Assembly: GCA_937883775.1 (NCBI GenBank)
Contig: CAKZXZ010000164.1
Coordinates: forward strand, 1 to 54,207
Source of the DNA: an uncultured Paracoccaceae bacterium
GTDB lineage: Bacteria > Pseudomonadota > Alphaproteobacteria > Rhodobacterales > Rhodobacteraceae
Reading direction: 5' to 3'
DNA length: 54,207 bases
A model generated the notes under the pieces. That model made no database searches. It saw only the letters and a program-made list of their open reading frames with translations, and was not told the DNA's origin. Below are positions 6,903 through 16,244 of the stretch, piece after piece. Position 1 is the stretch's first letter. Each line of letters opens with the position of its first letter. The translations under genes and the position numbers were made by a program.

Positions 6903-7532
6903 ATGATGAGATTTCTTTATTCCGACCAGCTGAATGATTTTCCCAAGCTGCGCGATGCCATGTTTCGCGACCGTGCCGATCAGTTCAAACATCGTCTTGG
7001 CTGGGAGGTCTCGGTGGATGCGGATGGCTTTGAGCGCGATGAATATGATGATCTGAACCCGCTTTACGTGATCTGGGAGCGGGCGGATGGGAGCCACGGC
7101 GGCTCGATGCGGTTTTTGCCGAGCGTCGGACGCACCATGGTGAACGATCATTTTGCGCATCTGGCGGACACGCAGATCGCGAGCCCTGCGATTTGGGAAT
7201 GCACGCGGTTTTGTCTGGCTGCAGATGCCGAGCCGAATGTGTCGGCCTTGTTGATGCTGGCAGGATCCGAGTTGATGACGCGGTTCGGGGTCACGCATTT
7301 CGTGGGCGTGTTCGATGCCCGTATGGTGCGTATTTATCAACGGATTGGTGCGTCACCCGAGGTGTTGGGCAGCGTTGGCGAAGGGCGCGATCAGATCAGC
7401 GTTGGGCTGTGGTCTTTTACGCAATCGGCGTTGCTTCGATTGCAAAAGCGCGCTGGCGTGAGCCTTGCCGTCTCGCAGCATTGGGCGCGGCGGGCGTTTG
7501 GCGACAGCGATCGGGTCGCTTGGGCCGCATAA
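6903..7532 (+). CDS. luxI: LuxI-family acyl-homoserine-lactone synthase
   Basis: Makes the diffusible acyl-homoserine lactone from S-adenosylmethionine and an acyl-ACP or acyl-CoA. The 209-residue protein keeps the invariant residues of the family: R24, F28 and W34 at canonical numbering, the acidic pair in DEYDDLNP, the arginine in GSMRFLPS, and the Glu/Arg pair in WECTRFCL. GGAGAG precedes the ATG; a second ATG follows immediately and would remove one residue. The length of the acyl chain cannot be read. The promoter region contains copy 1 of a dispersed repeat and several TTAAC half-sites, but no lux box that I could recognise. Confidence 0.93.
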   Translation: MMRFLYSDQLNDFPKLRDAMFRDRADQFKHRLGWEVSVDADGFERDEYDDLNPLYVIWERADGSHGGSMRFLPSVGRTMVNDHFAHLADTQIASPAIWECTRFCLAADAEPNVSALLMLAGSELMTRFGVTHFVGVFDARMVRIYQRIGASPEVLGSVGEGRDQISVGLWSFTQSALLRLQKRAGVSLAVSQHWARRAFGDSDRVAWAA

Positions 7533-7571
7533 CCGCTGGCCCGTGCGGCGTGGCCCTTGTAGGGTCGCGCT

Positions 7572-9098
7572 ATGACGGTCCCTGCGCTCACATTTTCTGA
7601 CGATCAAGCCGAGGCTTACGATGCCGTGGCCGAGCTGATGGCGCGGGCTGGAATTGATTTGCACGAGGGCAGTCTGATGCCGCCGGGCAGCGGCACATCG
7701 GGTGTGATGGCAGTGATCGGTAAGGCGGGGTCGGGAAAAACGCTTTTGTTGGCAGAGCTTTACAAGGCGCTGGCCGAGGTGGGCGTTGATGTCGTTTCGG
7801 GTGATTACGAGGGGCGCAAGCGCAAGGATCGGCGCACGCTGGCGATTTTGGCGCCGACGAACAAGGCGGCAAGCGTATTGCGCAATCGCGGGGTTCCGGC
7901 GACGACGATCCACCGGATTTTGTACACGCCAGTCTATGATCCTGAATACGAGAAAATCGCCGAATGGCTGGCGGGGAACGGTAAGCGCCCCCAGATCGAA
8001 GGGCTGACCGAGATCGCGCTGGACCGGGCGGCGGCGTTTTATGAGCATAACAAGTCGATCCCCGGTGCCTTGGCGGCGGCGGGTCTGCGCGGATCGGATT
8101 TTATTACCGGATGGAAGCGGCGCGAGGAGCCTTTGGACATTGGCTTTGTCGACGAAAGCTCGATGCTGGATGCCAAGCAATATGAAGACCTGCAGGAGAT
8201 CTTTCCAACGCTTTTGCTGTTTGGCGATCCGGCGCAGTTGGCGCCTGTGAACCAGTCTGGCAGCATGGTGTTTGATGAGATCAAAGGACCGCGAAAGCGC
8301 GAGTTGAACCGGGTTTTCCGGCAGGCGGAGGATAATCCGATCCTCGATCTGGCGCATGCTTTGGGCGATGATAGCATCGGGTTTGAGCAGTTTGAGCGGA
8401 TGGTCGAGGACGCCGCGCGTCGGGATGACCGGGTGGTCTGGGCGCAGCGGGTGGAGGCGGATCTGATGGCGCGCTCGCCCGTTCTGGTTTGGCGCAACGC
8501 AACGCGTATTCGGTTGATCCATGCGTTTCGGAACGCTTTTGGCGCGCCAGAGACGGAACTGCTGCCGGGGGAGCCGCTGATTTGCGACGGGATCGAGTTG
8601 CCGTTGAAGCATCGCAAGAAGCGGCTTGATTTAGAGGCGCGCGGGCTGATTAAGGGGGCGCAATGCGTTTACCTTGAAGAAGGGCGCAAGCCGGGGTTTT
8701 CAAGGTTGCACGTGATGGGCGCAGAGGATCCGCAGGTGAGTGCCGCGTCGATTATCAAGATTGAAATGCCCGATGAGGAAGAGCCGTTCATCCCCTTTGC
8801 GGCGCGCATGGGGGCGGCGTTTTTGCATGGGGCGGCGGTGACGATCCACAAGGCGCAAGGCTCGCAATGGGAGAACGTACAGGTTTTTGCGCCTGACCTT
8901 TATGCGGCAGCGCGGATGGGGCGGACGGAAGCTGGGCAGCCCTTGTGGAAGCGGCTGGCTTACGTGGCGATCACGCGGGCGCAGAACCGGTTGTTCTGGG
9001 TGGTGCGTAACCGGTTGTCGCGCCCGTCCGGGCCGTTGCGGACCGATGATCTGGCGGTCGCGCCTGCGCCGTTGACCTTGGAGGGAGAGGTGGAATGA
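7572..9098 (+). CDS. RecD/UvrD-type superfamily 1 DNA helicase
   Basis: A 508-residue ATPase. Walker A is GKAGSGKT at 50-57, motif Ia is LAPTNKAASVLR, the DEAD-like motif II is FVDESSMLD, motif III is LFGDPAQLAPV, and the C-terminal motifs are TIHKAQGSQWENV and AYVAITRAQNRLFWV. The order and spacing match RecD-like/Dda-like helicases (UvrD_C_2 type C-terminus). It lacks the long N-terminal extension of RecD2 and any nuclease domain. The likely role is ATP-driven 5'-3' unwinding in repair or replication restart (inference). It starts 39 bases after luxI on the same strand and overlaps the SDR gene by 4 bases, so luxI-helicase-SDR could be one transcript. Confidence 0.85.
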   Translation: MTVPALTFSDDQAEAYDAVAELMARAGIDLHEGSLMPPGSGTSGVMAVIGKAGSGKTLLLAELYKALAEVGVDVVSGDYEGRKRKDRRTLAILAPTNKAASVLRNRGVPATTIHRILYTPVYDPEYEKIAEWLAGNGKRPQIEGLTEIALDRAAAFYEHNKSIPGALAAAGLRGSDFITGWKRREEPLDIGFVDESSMLDAKQYEDLQEIFPTLLLFGDPAQLAPVNQSGSMVFDEIKGPRKRELNRVFRQAEDNPILDLAHALGDDSIGFEQFERMVEDAARRDDRVVWAQRVEADLMARSPVLVWRNATRIRLIHAFRNAFGAPETELLPGEPLICDGIELPLKHRKKRLDLEARGLIKGAQCVYLEEGRKPGFSRLHVMGAEDPQVSAASIIKIEMPDEEEPFIPFAARMGAAFLHGAAVTIHKAQGSQWENVQVFAPDLYAAARMGRTEAGQPLWKRLAYVAITRAQNRLFWVVRNRLSRPSGPLRTDDLAVAPAPLTLEGEVE

Positions 9099-9811
9099 AG
9101 GCGGCGATTGTGACAGGCGCGAGCAGTGGGATCGGTTTGGCGACGGCAAAGGCGCTGGTCGCGGCGGATTGGACTGTGGGCGTGCTGGCACGGCGTCGGG
9201 AGGCGTTGGAGGCCATCAAGGGTGGCATTGTTTTGCCTTGTGATGTGGCCGATCCTGACGCGGTGCAACGCGCGTTTGATACGTTTGCCGATAAGGCGGG
9301 ACGGCTTGATTTGTTGTTCAACAATGCGGGCATTTTTGTGCCTGCGGCCCCCATCGACGAAGTGCCGCTGGAAGATTGGCACGCCTCCATCGGAGTTAAC
9401 CTGAACGGGATGTTTTATGCGGCGCGGGCTGCGTTCAAGCAGATGCGTGCGCAGGAGCCGCAAGGTGGGCGGATCATCAACAACGGCTCGATCTCGGCGC
9501 ATGCGCCGCGGGACGGGGCGGTGTGCTATACCACGACGAAACACGCGATTAGTGGGCTCACGCGACAGATTTCGCTTGATGGACGGCCCTTTGATATTGC
9601 TTGCGGGCAGATTGATATTGGCAATGCGCGGACTGGTATTCTTGAGGATATCGCAGAGGCTGCGCAAGCCAAGGGCGAGCCGTTGCCGCCGATGATATCC
9701 CCAGAGGATGCGGCCAATGCGGTCGTTCATATGGCTGAGTTACCGCTGAACGCAAATGTGCAGACGATGACGCTGATGGCGACCAAGATGCCTTACGTGG
9801 GGCGTGGTTAA
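9095..9811 (+). CDS. Short-chain dehydrogenase/reductase (SDR) family oxidoreductase
   Basis: A 238-residue classical SDR. The cofactor loop is TGASSGIG (7-14), NNAG lies at 76-79, the catalytic serine region is INNGSIS (about 128-134), and the YTTTK active-site pair is Y145/K149. The substrate is not predictable; the family reduces or oxidises small alcohols and carbonyls with NAD(P). Its ATG overlaps the helicase stop codon (ATGA), showing translational coupling. It ends tail-to-tail with the TIGR02186 gene, the two stop codons sharing a TTAA. Confidence 0.85.
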   Translation: MKAAIVTGASSGIGLATAKALVAADWTVGVLARRREALEAIKGGIVLPCDVADPDAVQRAFDTFADKAGRLDLLFNNAGIFVPAAPIDEVPLEDWHASIGVNLNGMFYAARAAFKQMRAQEPQGGRIINNGSISAHAPRDGAVCYTTTKHAISGLTRQISLDGRPFDIACGQIDIGNARTGILEDIAEAAQAKGEPLPPMISPEDAANAVVHMAELPLNANVQTMTLMATKMPYVGRG

Positions 9812-10563
9812 CCCCTGATCGCGCGGAACGCAGCAGAGGCACCCCAGCCTGCCGCGATGGCGATGGCCAGCGACATCAACCCATAAAGCAAGGGCGTGTC
9901 ATGCGCCATGTTGTAGAGCCAGCGTTCAAGCCCGACTTTGCGCACCTCGATCATCCGTTCATAGGTGCTGATAACCCGACCGCCACGGGTCAGAAAAATA
10001 CGTGTTTTATAAGCACCTTCGACCAGATTAGCTGGCATATCGATCTGAGTGCGAAACAGCGTTTGTTGCGCGAGATCGACATTGCTTTCAAGAGTTTGAT
10101 AGAGCTCGGCTTCTTTGCGAATGCGGATCAACGCTTCGGTAAACTTGCCGCTGTCAGTGATTTGTTCGGGCACACCGACAAAGCGGATCGCACGGTTGAT
10201 CGTGATCTTGTGGCGCAGATCTTCGGTATTGCTCAGCACATCGGATAGGGGCGCTGTTGAGGCGACGGCGTAAAAGCTGGGCGCCGCGTCAATCTCGACT
10301 GCGTCGACGTTCACCCAGATGCCAACGCGCTTATCCTTGCGGCGCACGGTCAGCGGTTCGGACGGGCCTGCGACGGTGACGATCACCTCAAGTGGGTCGC
10401 CGTCAGGGATGGGTTTTTCGCGCTTTACCGCACCGAAAATGAGGATGTCATCGCCGTCGAATGTTGCGGTAATCGCGACCTCATCCTGGCTGAGGCCGAG
10501 GACGACCTCTTCGGCGGAGACGGGCGTTGCGAGGAGCAGAAAGGCGAGAGCGAGGCGCAGCAT
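9808..10563 (-). CDS. TIGR02186 family protein (alphaproteobacterial single-pass membrane protein)
   Basis: A 251-residue protein with a signal peptide (about 1-17, ending VSAEE), a roughly 200-residue beta-rich periplasmic domain and one C-terminal membrane helix (about 222-243). It matches the alphaproteobacterial family TIGR02186 (Alph_Pro_TM), whose function is unknown. It begins 1 base after the stop of the TauE/SafE permease gene, and this pairing recurs in Rhodobacterales, so it is probably a periplasmic partner of that permease (inference from context). The C-terminal helix anchors it with the bulk outside the cytoplasm. Confidence 0.8.
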   Translation of the reverse strand: MLRLALAFLLLATPVSAEEVVLGLSQDEVAITATFDGDDILIFGAVKREKPIPDGDPLEVIVTVAGPSEPLTVRRKDKRVGIWVNVDAVEIDAAPSFYAVASTAPLSDVLSNTEDLRHKITINRAIRFVGVPEQITDSGKFTEALIRIRKEAELYQTLESNVDLAQQTLFRTQIDMPANLVEGAYKTRIFLTRGGRVISTYERMIEVRKVGLERWLYNMAHDTPLLYGLMSLAIAIAAGWGASAAFRAIRG

Positions 10564-11478
10564 CTAGTGACCCTCGAACCCGATGGAGTAAAGCTCGGAC
10601 GGCATGACGAGCAGATCAAAGGCGAGCTTGCCACACACGGCGAGCACCATGATGGCGAGCAGGATACGCAACTGTTCGGCCTTCATCTTGACCCCGATCT
10701 GGGTGCCGATCTGTGCGCCGATGACGCCGCCCAGAAGCAACAGGACAGCCAGCACGATATCTACGGTGAAGTTCGTGGTGGCATGCAGCAACGTGGTAAA
10801 CGCGGTGACGAAAATGATTTGGAACAGCGAGGTGCCAACGACGACCTTCGTGGGCATGCCCAGCAGGTAAATCATCGCAGGCACCATGATAAAGCCGCCG
10901 CCCACGCCCATGATCGCGGCGAGAATGCCGACGGTGATGCCGACGACAATTGGCGGGATCACTGAGATATACAGACCCGAGACGCGGAACTTCATCTTGA
11001 AGGGCAGCGCGTGGATCCAATTGTGCTTTTTGCGCTTGGGGGCCGCGCCGGGCCGTTTGGAGCGGCGTATCGCGTTCAGGCTTTCGACAAACATCAGCGA
11101 TCCGACGATGCCAAGAAATACGACGTAGCAGAGCTTGACCAGCAGGTCGACCTGACCCAGCGCCTTGAGATAGTTGAAGATCACAACGCCCAAGGCCGCC
11201 CCGATCAGGCCGCCGATCAGAAGGACAGTGCCCATGCGAAGATCGACCGTACGTCGCCTTAGATGGGCCAGAACCCCGCTAAACGAGGACGCGACGATCT
11301 GATTGGCCTCAGTTGCCACAGCCACGGCCGGCGGAATGCCGATGAAGAACAAAAGCGGCGTCATAAGGAAGCCACCACCGACGCCGAACATGCCCGACAA
11401 AACACCCACAATCCCGCCCAAGCCCAAAAGCAGGAACGCGTTCACCGAAACCTCGGCGATGGGTAGATAGATTTGCAT
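10564..11478 (-). CDS. TSUP-family (TauE/SafE-like) anion permease
   Basis: A 304-residue inner-membrane protein with about eight hydrophobic segments in two repeats. Each repeat carries the family glycine motif: MFGVGGGFLMTP near 30 and IMGVGGGFIMVP near 185. Family members export or import sulfite, sulfoacetate or other small sulfur-containing anions. A lysine/arginine-rich cytosolic loop (about 140-155) separates the halves. It is followed directly by the TIGR02186 gene, so the two form an operon. The 97 bases upstream contain a small TTGT-N4-ACAA palindrome but no convincing promoter. The exact substrate is unknown. Confidence 0.85.
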   Translation of the reverse strand: MQIYLPIAEVSVNAFLLLGLGGIVGVLSGMFGVGGGFLMTPLLFFIGIPPAVAVATEANQIVASSFSGVLAHLRRRTVDLRMGTVLLIGGLIGAALGVVIFNYLKALGQVDLLVKLCYVVFLGIVGSLMFVESLNAIRRSKRPGAAPKRKKHNWIHALPFKMKFRVSGLYISVIPPIVVGITVGILAAIMGVGGGFIMVPAMIYLLGMPTKVVVGTSLFQIIFVTAFTTLLHATTNFTVDIVLAVLLLLGGVIGAQIGTQIGVKMKAEQLRILLAIMVLAVCGKLAFDLLVMPSELYSIGFEGH

Positions 11479-11575
11479 TGGGCATCGACTCCTTAACCTG
11501 CCTTACAAAAGGTTTTGGCTGCCGTGTAGCCCCCTTGTTGCGACAAATCGGATCGAAGCCCTTGTTTTGGGTAAA

Positions 11576-12541
11576 TTAACGCTCTTTGACGTAGGGCGCA
11601 CCGCCTGCACGAGGGGGAATCGCCTTTCCCACGAACCCGGCAAGGATCACAACGGTCAGGATATAGGGCAGCGCCTGCATGAACTGGACAGGCACAATAA
11701 AGCCAGCAAGTTCAATGCTTTGATAGCGGTTTCCGATGGCCTCTAAGAAGCCAAACAGCAAACATGCATAAAGCGCATACCAAGGACGCCATTTTGCGAA
11801 GATAAGGGCCGCAAGCGCGATAAACCCGCGCCCGGCGGTCATGTCTTTGACAAAGCCAGCGGCCAATCCGGTTGCCAGATAGGCCCCGGCGATGCCGCAC
11901 AGCAATCCGCAGATGATGACGGCGGTGAAGCGCAGCCGCACGACGGAAATGCCAGCCGTATCGACGGCGCCAGGGTTCTCGCCCACCGCGCGCAGACGCA
12001 AGCCAAAGCGCGTGCGAAACAGGATATACCAAGAGGTCGGAACGGCGAGTAAGGCCACGTAGACAAGGATCGAGTGGCCCGAGATCAACTCGGCGTAAAG
12101 GGGGCCTGCGACGGGGATGTCCGCGAGCGTTTCCGCGAGAGGCCATTCAAGCGGGTTAAACCGCGCGTCTCCTGCAAGAGAGGGCGTGCGTCCGCCAAGG
12201 CCGAACCAGCTTTGCCCGACAATCACCGTTAAGCCTGCCGCCAGAAAGTTGATCGCGACGCCCGAAATCAGCTGATCGCCCCGGAAGGTGATCGAGGCAA
12301 GGCCGTGGATCAGGGCAAGCGAGATGGAGGCGCCAACGCCTGCCAGAAAGCCGAACCAAACGGAGCCTGTGGCGGCAGCGACAGCAGCGGACAGGAAAGC
12401 GGCGGCGAGCATCTTGCCCTCCAGCCCGATGTCGAAAATGCCTGCGCGTTCAGAGAAAAGACCGGCGAGGCAAGCCAGCAGCAGTGGCGTAGCCAGCCGC
12501 ATTGTGCTGTCGAGGATTTGGATGATCGTAATGAAATCCAT
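11576..12541 (-). CDS. ABC transporter permease, BMP-type nucleoside importer (second permease)
   Basis: A 321-residue integral membrane protein with about eight or nine helices, of the BPD_transp_2 type (YufQ/NupQ-like). The conserved cytosolic loop that contacts the ATPase appears as GLRLRAVGENPGAVDTAGI. The first residues MDFITIIQILDSTMRLATPLL and the FDIGLEGKMLAAAF segment are typical of this family. It is the last gene of a four-gene operon and its ATG shares one base with the stop of the other permease gene. The complex should import purine or pyrimidine nucleosides across the inner membrane; substrate assignment rests on family membership. Confidence 0.87.
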   Translation of the reverse strand: MDFITIIQILDSTMRLATPLLLACLAGLFSERAGIFDIGLEGKMLAAAFLSAAVAAATGSVWFGFLAGVGASISLALIHGLASITFRGDQLISGVAINFLAAGLTVIVGQSWFGLGGRTPSLAGDARFNPLEWPLAETLADIPVAGPLYAELISGHSILVYVALLAVPTSWYILFRTRFGLRLRAVGENPGAVDTAGISVVRLRFTAVIICGLLCGIAGAYLATGLAAGFVKDMTAGRGFIALAALIFAKWRPWYALYACLLFGFLEAIGNRYQSIELAGFIVPVQFMQALPYILTVVILAGFVGKAIPPRAGGAPYVKER

Positions 12542-13629
12542 CAGGCGGGCTTTCGTTTCGCAAAGAGCTTTTCAACCGGGCCGCGCACCATGCCGTCGAG
12601 TGCGCCTGTGAGCAGGATTACAAGCGCTTGGATCACGACCACCAGTTCGCGGGGGATGTTTTCCCACAGCGACAGCTCGGCCCCGCCTTGGTAGAGAAAG
12701 CCAAAGAGCAGGGCTGCAAGCAGGATGCCGACAGGGTGCGAGCGACCCATGAGCGCGACCGCGATGCCGATGAAGCCCGCGCCTTCGACGGAGTTCAGGA
12801 TCAGGCGCTCTGCTTCACCCATGACGTTGTTGATCGCCATCAGGCCTGCGAACGCACCTGAGATGAGCATGGCGACGACGGTGATTTTCACCGGGTTGAT
12901 GCCTGCGTAGATCGCGGCGGATTCCGATTGGCCGAAAGCGCGGATCTCATAGCCGAGGCGGGTGCGCCAGACGAGCACCCAGAAGAACAACAGACAGGCG
13001 AGGGCGACAAGGAAGCTGACATTGGCGGGCGTGTTGCGGTTGAACTCGATCCCGAGGGGGGCCAGCATTTCATGGAACGTGGGCAAGGACGCTCCGGGCG
13101 GAAAGGGTGAGGTTTCGGACGCCATAGAGCCGGGGGCCTTGATAACCTCGACCAGCAGATAGCCCATCAGGGCGGCGGCGATGAAGTTGAACATGATCGT
13201 CGTGATGACGATATGGCTACCGCGTTTGGCCTGCAGATAGGCTGGGATAAAGGCCCATGCGGCACCGAAAAGCGCACCGCCAATCATCGCGGCGGGCAGG
13301 GCGACAAGCCAATGGGGCCACTGGATCGAGAGGCATACGAGTGCCACGCCAAGCCCGCCCAAAGCCGCTTGCCCTTCACCGCCGATATTGAAGAGCCGCG
13401 CGTGGAACGCGATGGCCACGGCGAGGCCCGTGAAGATGAAGTTCGTAGTGTAGTAGAGCGTGTAGCCAAGGCCGTTCGTCGATCCGAAGGAGCCTTGCAC
13501 CATGGTGCGCAGGGCGACGACCGGGTCTTTGCCAATCGCCAGGATCACAAGAGCCGACAGCGCAAAAGCGATCAGCAGATTAATCAGCGGGATCAGCAGG
13601 ACGTCCGCCCATTTTGGCATGCGGTCCAT
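12541..13629 (-). CDS. ABC transporter permease, BMP-type nucleoside importer (first permease)
   Basis: A 362-residue membrane protein (YufP/NupP-like) with about ten helices. The motif LFNIGGEGQAALGGLG is diagnostic for this permease family, and RLGYEIRAFGQSESAAIYAG forms the coupling loop for the ATPase. It is longer than its partner because of a periplasmic loop near 165-205. The start codon lies directly next to the stop of the ATPase gene and the stop overlaps the next start (TGATG), so translation is tightly coupled. It should pair with the 321-residue permease to form the channel. Confidence 0.87.
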   Translation of the reverse strand: MDRMPKWADVLLIPLINLLIAFALSALVILAIGKDPVVALRTMVQGSFGSTNGLGYTLYYTTNFIFTGLAVAIAFHARLFNIGGEGQAALGGLGVALVCLSIQWPHWLVALPAAMIGGALFGAAWAFIPAYLQAKRGSHIVITTIMFNFIAAALMGYLLVEVIKAPGSMASETSPFPPGASLPTFHEMLAPLGIEFNRNTPANVSFLVALACLLFFWVLVWRTRLGYEIRAFGQSESAAIYAGINPVKITVVAMLISGAFAGLMAINNVMGEAERLILNSVEGAGFIGIAVALMGRSHPVGILLAALLFGFLYQGGAELSLWENIPRELVVVIQALVILLTGALDGMVRGPVEKLFAKRKPA

Positions 13630-15192
13630 CTATGCAGCCTCGCCAGAGATGCCTGCCATCAGCAGGCCAAGCTCTTTTTCGTCGGTCTGATCGGGTACGC
13701 GTTCGCCCATGATCTGGCCGTCGAACATCACAGCGATGCGGTCCGAGAGCGATAAGATTTCCTCAAGCTCGACAGACACCAGAAGAATTGCTTTGCCTGC
13801 ATCCCTCAGGGCGACAATTTGCTGGTGGATGAACTCAATCGCGCCGATATCGACGCCGCGTGTCGGTTGGCCGATAAGCAAAAGCTCGGGGTTCCGCTCA
13901 ATCTCGCGGGCAAGGACGATCTTTTGCTGATTGCCGCCTGAAAAGTTCTTGGCATGCAGATTGCAATTGGGTGGACGGACGTCGAAACGCGCCATCTTGG
14001 CCTCGGTGTCTTGCCGGATTGCGGTGTTGTCCATCAATAGGCCACGGTTGTAGTTGACGTCTTTGTGGTAACCAAAGGCGACGTTTTCCCAAGCGTGGAA
14101 GTCCATGATGAGGCCTTCGCGCTGGCGATCTTCGGGAACATGCGCGATGCCGCGCTCGCGGCGGGTCTGTGCATCGGAGGCATTGCCGGTGATGTCAATC
14201 TCTTCGCCGTTCACGCGAATGATACCAGAGCCGTTGGCATAGCCACCCAGCACTTCCAGCAGTTCGGATTGCCCGTTGCCTGCGACCCCAGCGATGCCAA
14301 GGATTTCACCGGCGCGTACCTCTAGGTGGATGCCCTTGACGCGCTCGACGCCTTTGTCATCGACGACGCGCAGGTTGTCCACTTCAAGCACCTGATCGCC
14401 AGGCTTGGCAGGCGTTTTGTCCACGCGCAGCAAGACCTTGCGGCCCACCATCAGCTCGGCCAGATGCTCGGGCGAGGTCTCGGACGTTTTCACCGTTGCG
14501 GTCATCTCCCCGCGCCGCATGACCGAGACAGTGTCGGTGATCTCCATGATCTCGCGCAGTTTGTGGGTGATGAGGATGATCGTCTTGCCCTCGTCGCGCA
14601 GGCCCTTGAGGATGCGGAACAGGTGATCGGCCTCGGCCGGCGTCAGCACGCCCGTGGGTTCGTCCAGAATAAGGATGTTGGCGCGGCGGTAGAGCGCTTT
14701 GAGAATCTCGACGCGTTGCTGGTGACCGACGCTGAGGTTCTCGATCAGGGCTTCGGGATCGACGTTGAGCTGATACTCTGTCGCCAGTTCTGTCAGCAGT
14801 TTGCGGGCCTTGCCGAGCGACGGGGTCAACCGCGCGCCCTCTTCGGCACCCAGGACCACGTTCTCTAGCACGGTGAAATTTTCGACCAGTTTGAAGTGCT
14901 GGAACACCATCCCGATGCCTGCCGCGATGGCGGCCTGACTGTCGGGGATCGCGATTTCCGATCCATTTATCAGGATCGTGCCGCTATCGGCTTTGTAAAA
15001 GCCATACAGGATCGACATCAGCGTCGACTTGCCCGCGCCGTTTTCACCGATGATCCCGTGGATCGTGCCGGGTTGGACGCTGATCGAGATATCCTTGTTG
15101 GCCTGTACCGGCCCAAAGGCTTTTGAGATACCGCGTAACTCGATAGCAGGAGCGGCCGTCGCCAGCCGCTCCGTCGTCTTGTGCCCATCCAT
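13630..15192 (-). CDS. ABC transporter ATP-binding protein with two ATPase domains, BMP-type nucleoside importer
   Basis: A 520-residue duplicated ATPase. The first domain has a full Walker A (GENGAGKST), the signature-like LSVGHQQRVEI and the Walker B ILILDEPTGVLTP. The second domain has the degenerate P-loop GVAGNGQSE, a standard SGGNQQKIVLAREI signature and LLIGQPTRGVDIG. This asymmetry is usual for RbsA/YufO-type proteins that power sugar and nucleoside uptake. The start lies 5 bases after the stop of the binding-protein gene. It is cytosolic and membrane-associated through the two permeases encoded next. Confidence 0.9.
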   Translation of the reverse strand: MDGHKTTERLATAAPAIELRGISKAFGPVQANKDISISVQPGTIHGIIGENGAGKSTLMSILYGFYKADSGTILINGSEIAIPDSQAAIAAGIGMVFQHFKLVENFTVLENVVLGAEEGARLTPSLGKARKLLTELATEYQLNVDPEALIENLSVGHQQRVEILKALYRRANILILDEPTGVLTPAEADHLFRILKGLRDEGKTIILITHKLREIMEITDTVSVMRRGEMTATVKTSETSPEHLAELMVGRKVLLRVDKTPAKPGDQVLEVDNLRVVDDKGVERVKGIHLEVRAGEILGIAGVAGNGQSELLEVLGGYANGSGIIRVNGEEIDITGNASDAQTRRERGIAHVPEDRQREGLIMDFHAWENVAFGYHKDVNYNRGLLMDNTAIRQDTEAKMARFDVRPPNCNLHAKNFSGGNQQKIVLAREIERNPELLLIGQPTRGVDIGAIEFIHQQIVALRDAGKAILLVSVELEEILSLSDRIAVMFDGQIMGERVPDQTDEKELGLLMAGISGEAA

Positions 15193-15197
15193 CGGGA

Positions 15198-16187
15198 TTA
15201 CATCACCGGGCAGCTGTCGTCGGACATATAGTCGTGCACGGTGATGTCACCGGCGACGATCTTGGCGGTGGCCTCTTCGACGGCGGCGGTCATCTCATCG
15301 CTGATGAGCGACTCGTTGAACTCGTCCACAGCGACGCTGACACCGTCATTGGCCAGACCCATGACGTTGAAACCGGTTTCCACATCGACACCAGCCGAGA
15401 AAGCCTCGTAGACGGCATTGTCCACGCGCTTCATCATCGAGGTCAGAACCTTGCCGGGGTGCAGGTAGTTCTGGTTGCTGTCCACGCCGATCGACAGGAT
15501 GCCTTCGTCGGCTGCGGTTTGCAGAACACCAACGCCCGTGCCGCCAGCCGCTGCGTAAACCACGTCAGCGCCCTGGCTGATCTGGGCTTTGGTCAGCTCG
15601 CCACCCTTCACCGGGTCGTTCCATGCGGCTGGTGTTGTGCCGGTCATGTTCTGAATGACGGTCGCATCGGGGTTCACGGCTTTGACGCCTTGCACATAGC
15701 CGCAAGCAAATTTGCGGATCAGCGGGATATCCATGCCGCCGATGAAGCCGACGGTGCCGCTCTCGGAAGCTTTCGCGGCCATCATGCCGACCAGATAGCT
15801 GCCTTCATGCTCGTTGAAGACGACAGAGCGGACATTTGGCTGATCCACGACCATGTCGATGATGACGAACTTGGTGTCGGGGAAATCAGGTGCGACTGTT
15901 TCAAGCGAAGAGCCGAACGAAAAACCAGCCATAACGATGGGGTTCAGCCCAGCTTCGGCGAAGCGGCGCAGTGCCTGCTCGCGCTGGGCTTCGGATTGCA
16001 GTTCAACTTCGCGGAAGGTGTTACCGGTTTCCTCGGCCCAGCGGGTTGCTCCGCCAAAAGCGGCTTCGTTGAAGGACTTGTCGAACTTGCCGCCCAGATC
16101 AAAGATCAGGGCCGGTTCGGCGAGGGCCGCGCCTGCGGTAAGGGCAAGGCTGGCGGCAGCGCCAAGAAGCGATTTCATGAGGCTCAT
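15198..16187 (-). CDS. BMP-family periplasmic substrate-binding protein of the nucleoside importer
   Basis: A 329-residue periplasmic protein (BmpA/YufN/PnrA-like). The signal peptide MKSLLGAAASLALTAGAALA ends in an ALA cleavage site and lacks a lipobox cysteine, so it is soluble. The mature N-terminus LIFDLGGKFDKSFNEAAF contains the conserved DKSFNE segment, and later FIGGMDIPLIRKFACGY is the usual hinge region. I chose the ATG at 16187, preceded by GGGAGAC, over an upstream in-frame start that would bury the signal peptide. It is the first gene of the four-gene operon, and a 16-bp near-palindrome lies 58-73 bases upstream. Purine nucleosides are the most likely ligand (family inference). 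Confidence 0.9.
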   Translation of the reverse strand: MSLMKSLLGAAASLALTAGAALAEPALIFDLGGKFDKSFNEAAFGGATRWAEETGNTFREVELQSEAQREQALRRFAEAGLNPIVMAGFSFGSSLETVAPDFPDTKFVIIDMVVDQPNVRSVVFNEHEGSYLVGMMAAKASESGTVGFIGGMDIPLIRKFACGYVQGVKAVNPDATVIQNMTGTTPAAWNDPVKGGELTKAQISQGADVVYAAAGGTGVGVLQTAADEGILSIGVDSNQNYLHPGKVLTSMMKRVDNAVYEAFSAGVDVETGFNVMGLANDGVSVAVDEFNESLISDEMTAAVEEATAKIVAGDITVHDYMSDDSCPVM

Positions 16188-16244
16188 GGTAATGTCTCCC
16201 AGGTTTATTTTCAGTACAGGACGTTGAGCCGCCCTTTGCACAAA

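Noticed and set aside
11535-11546. TTGT-N4-ACAA palindrome upstream of the TSUP gene
   Set aside because: Too short to separate from chance and no adjacent regulator.
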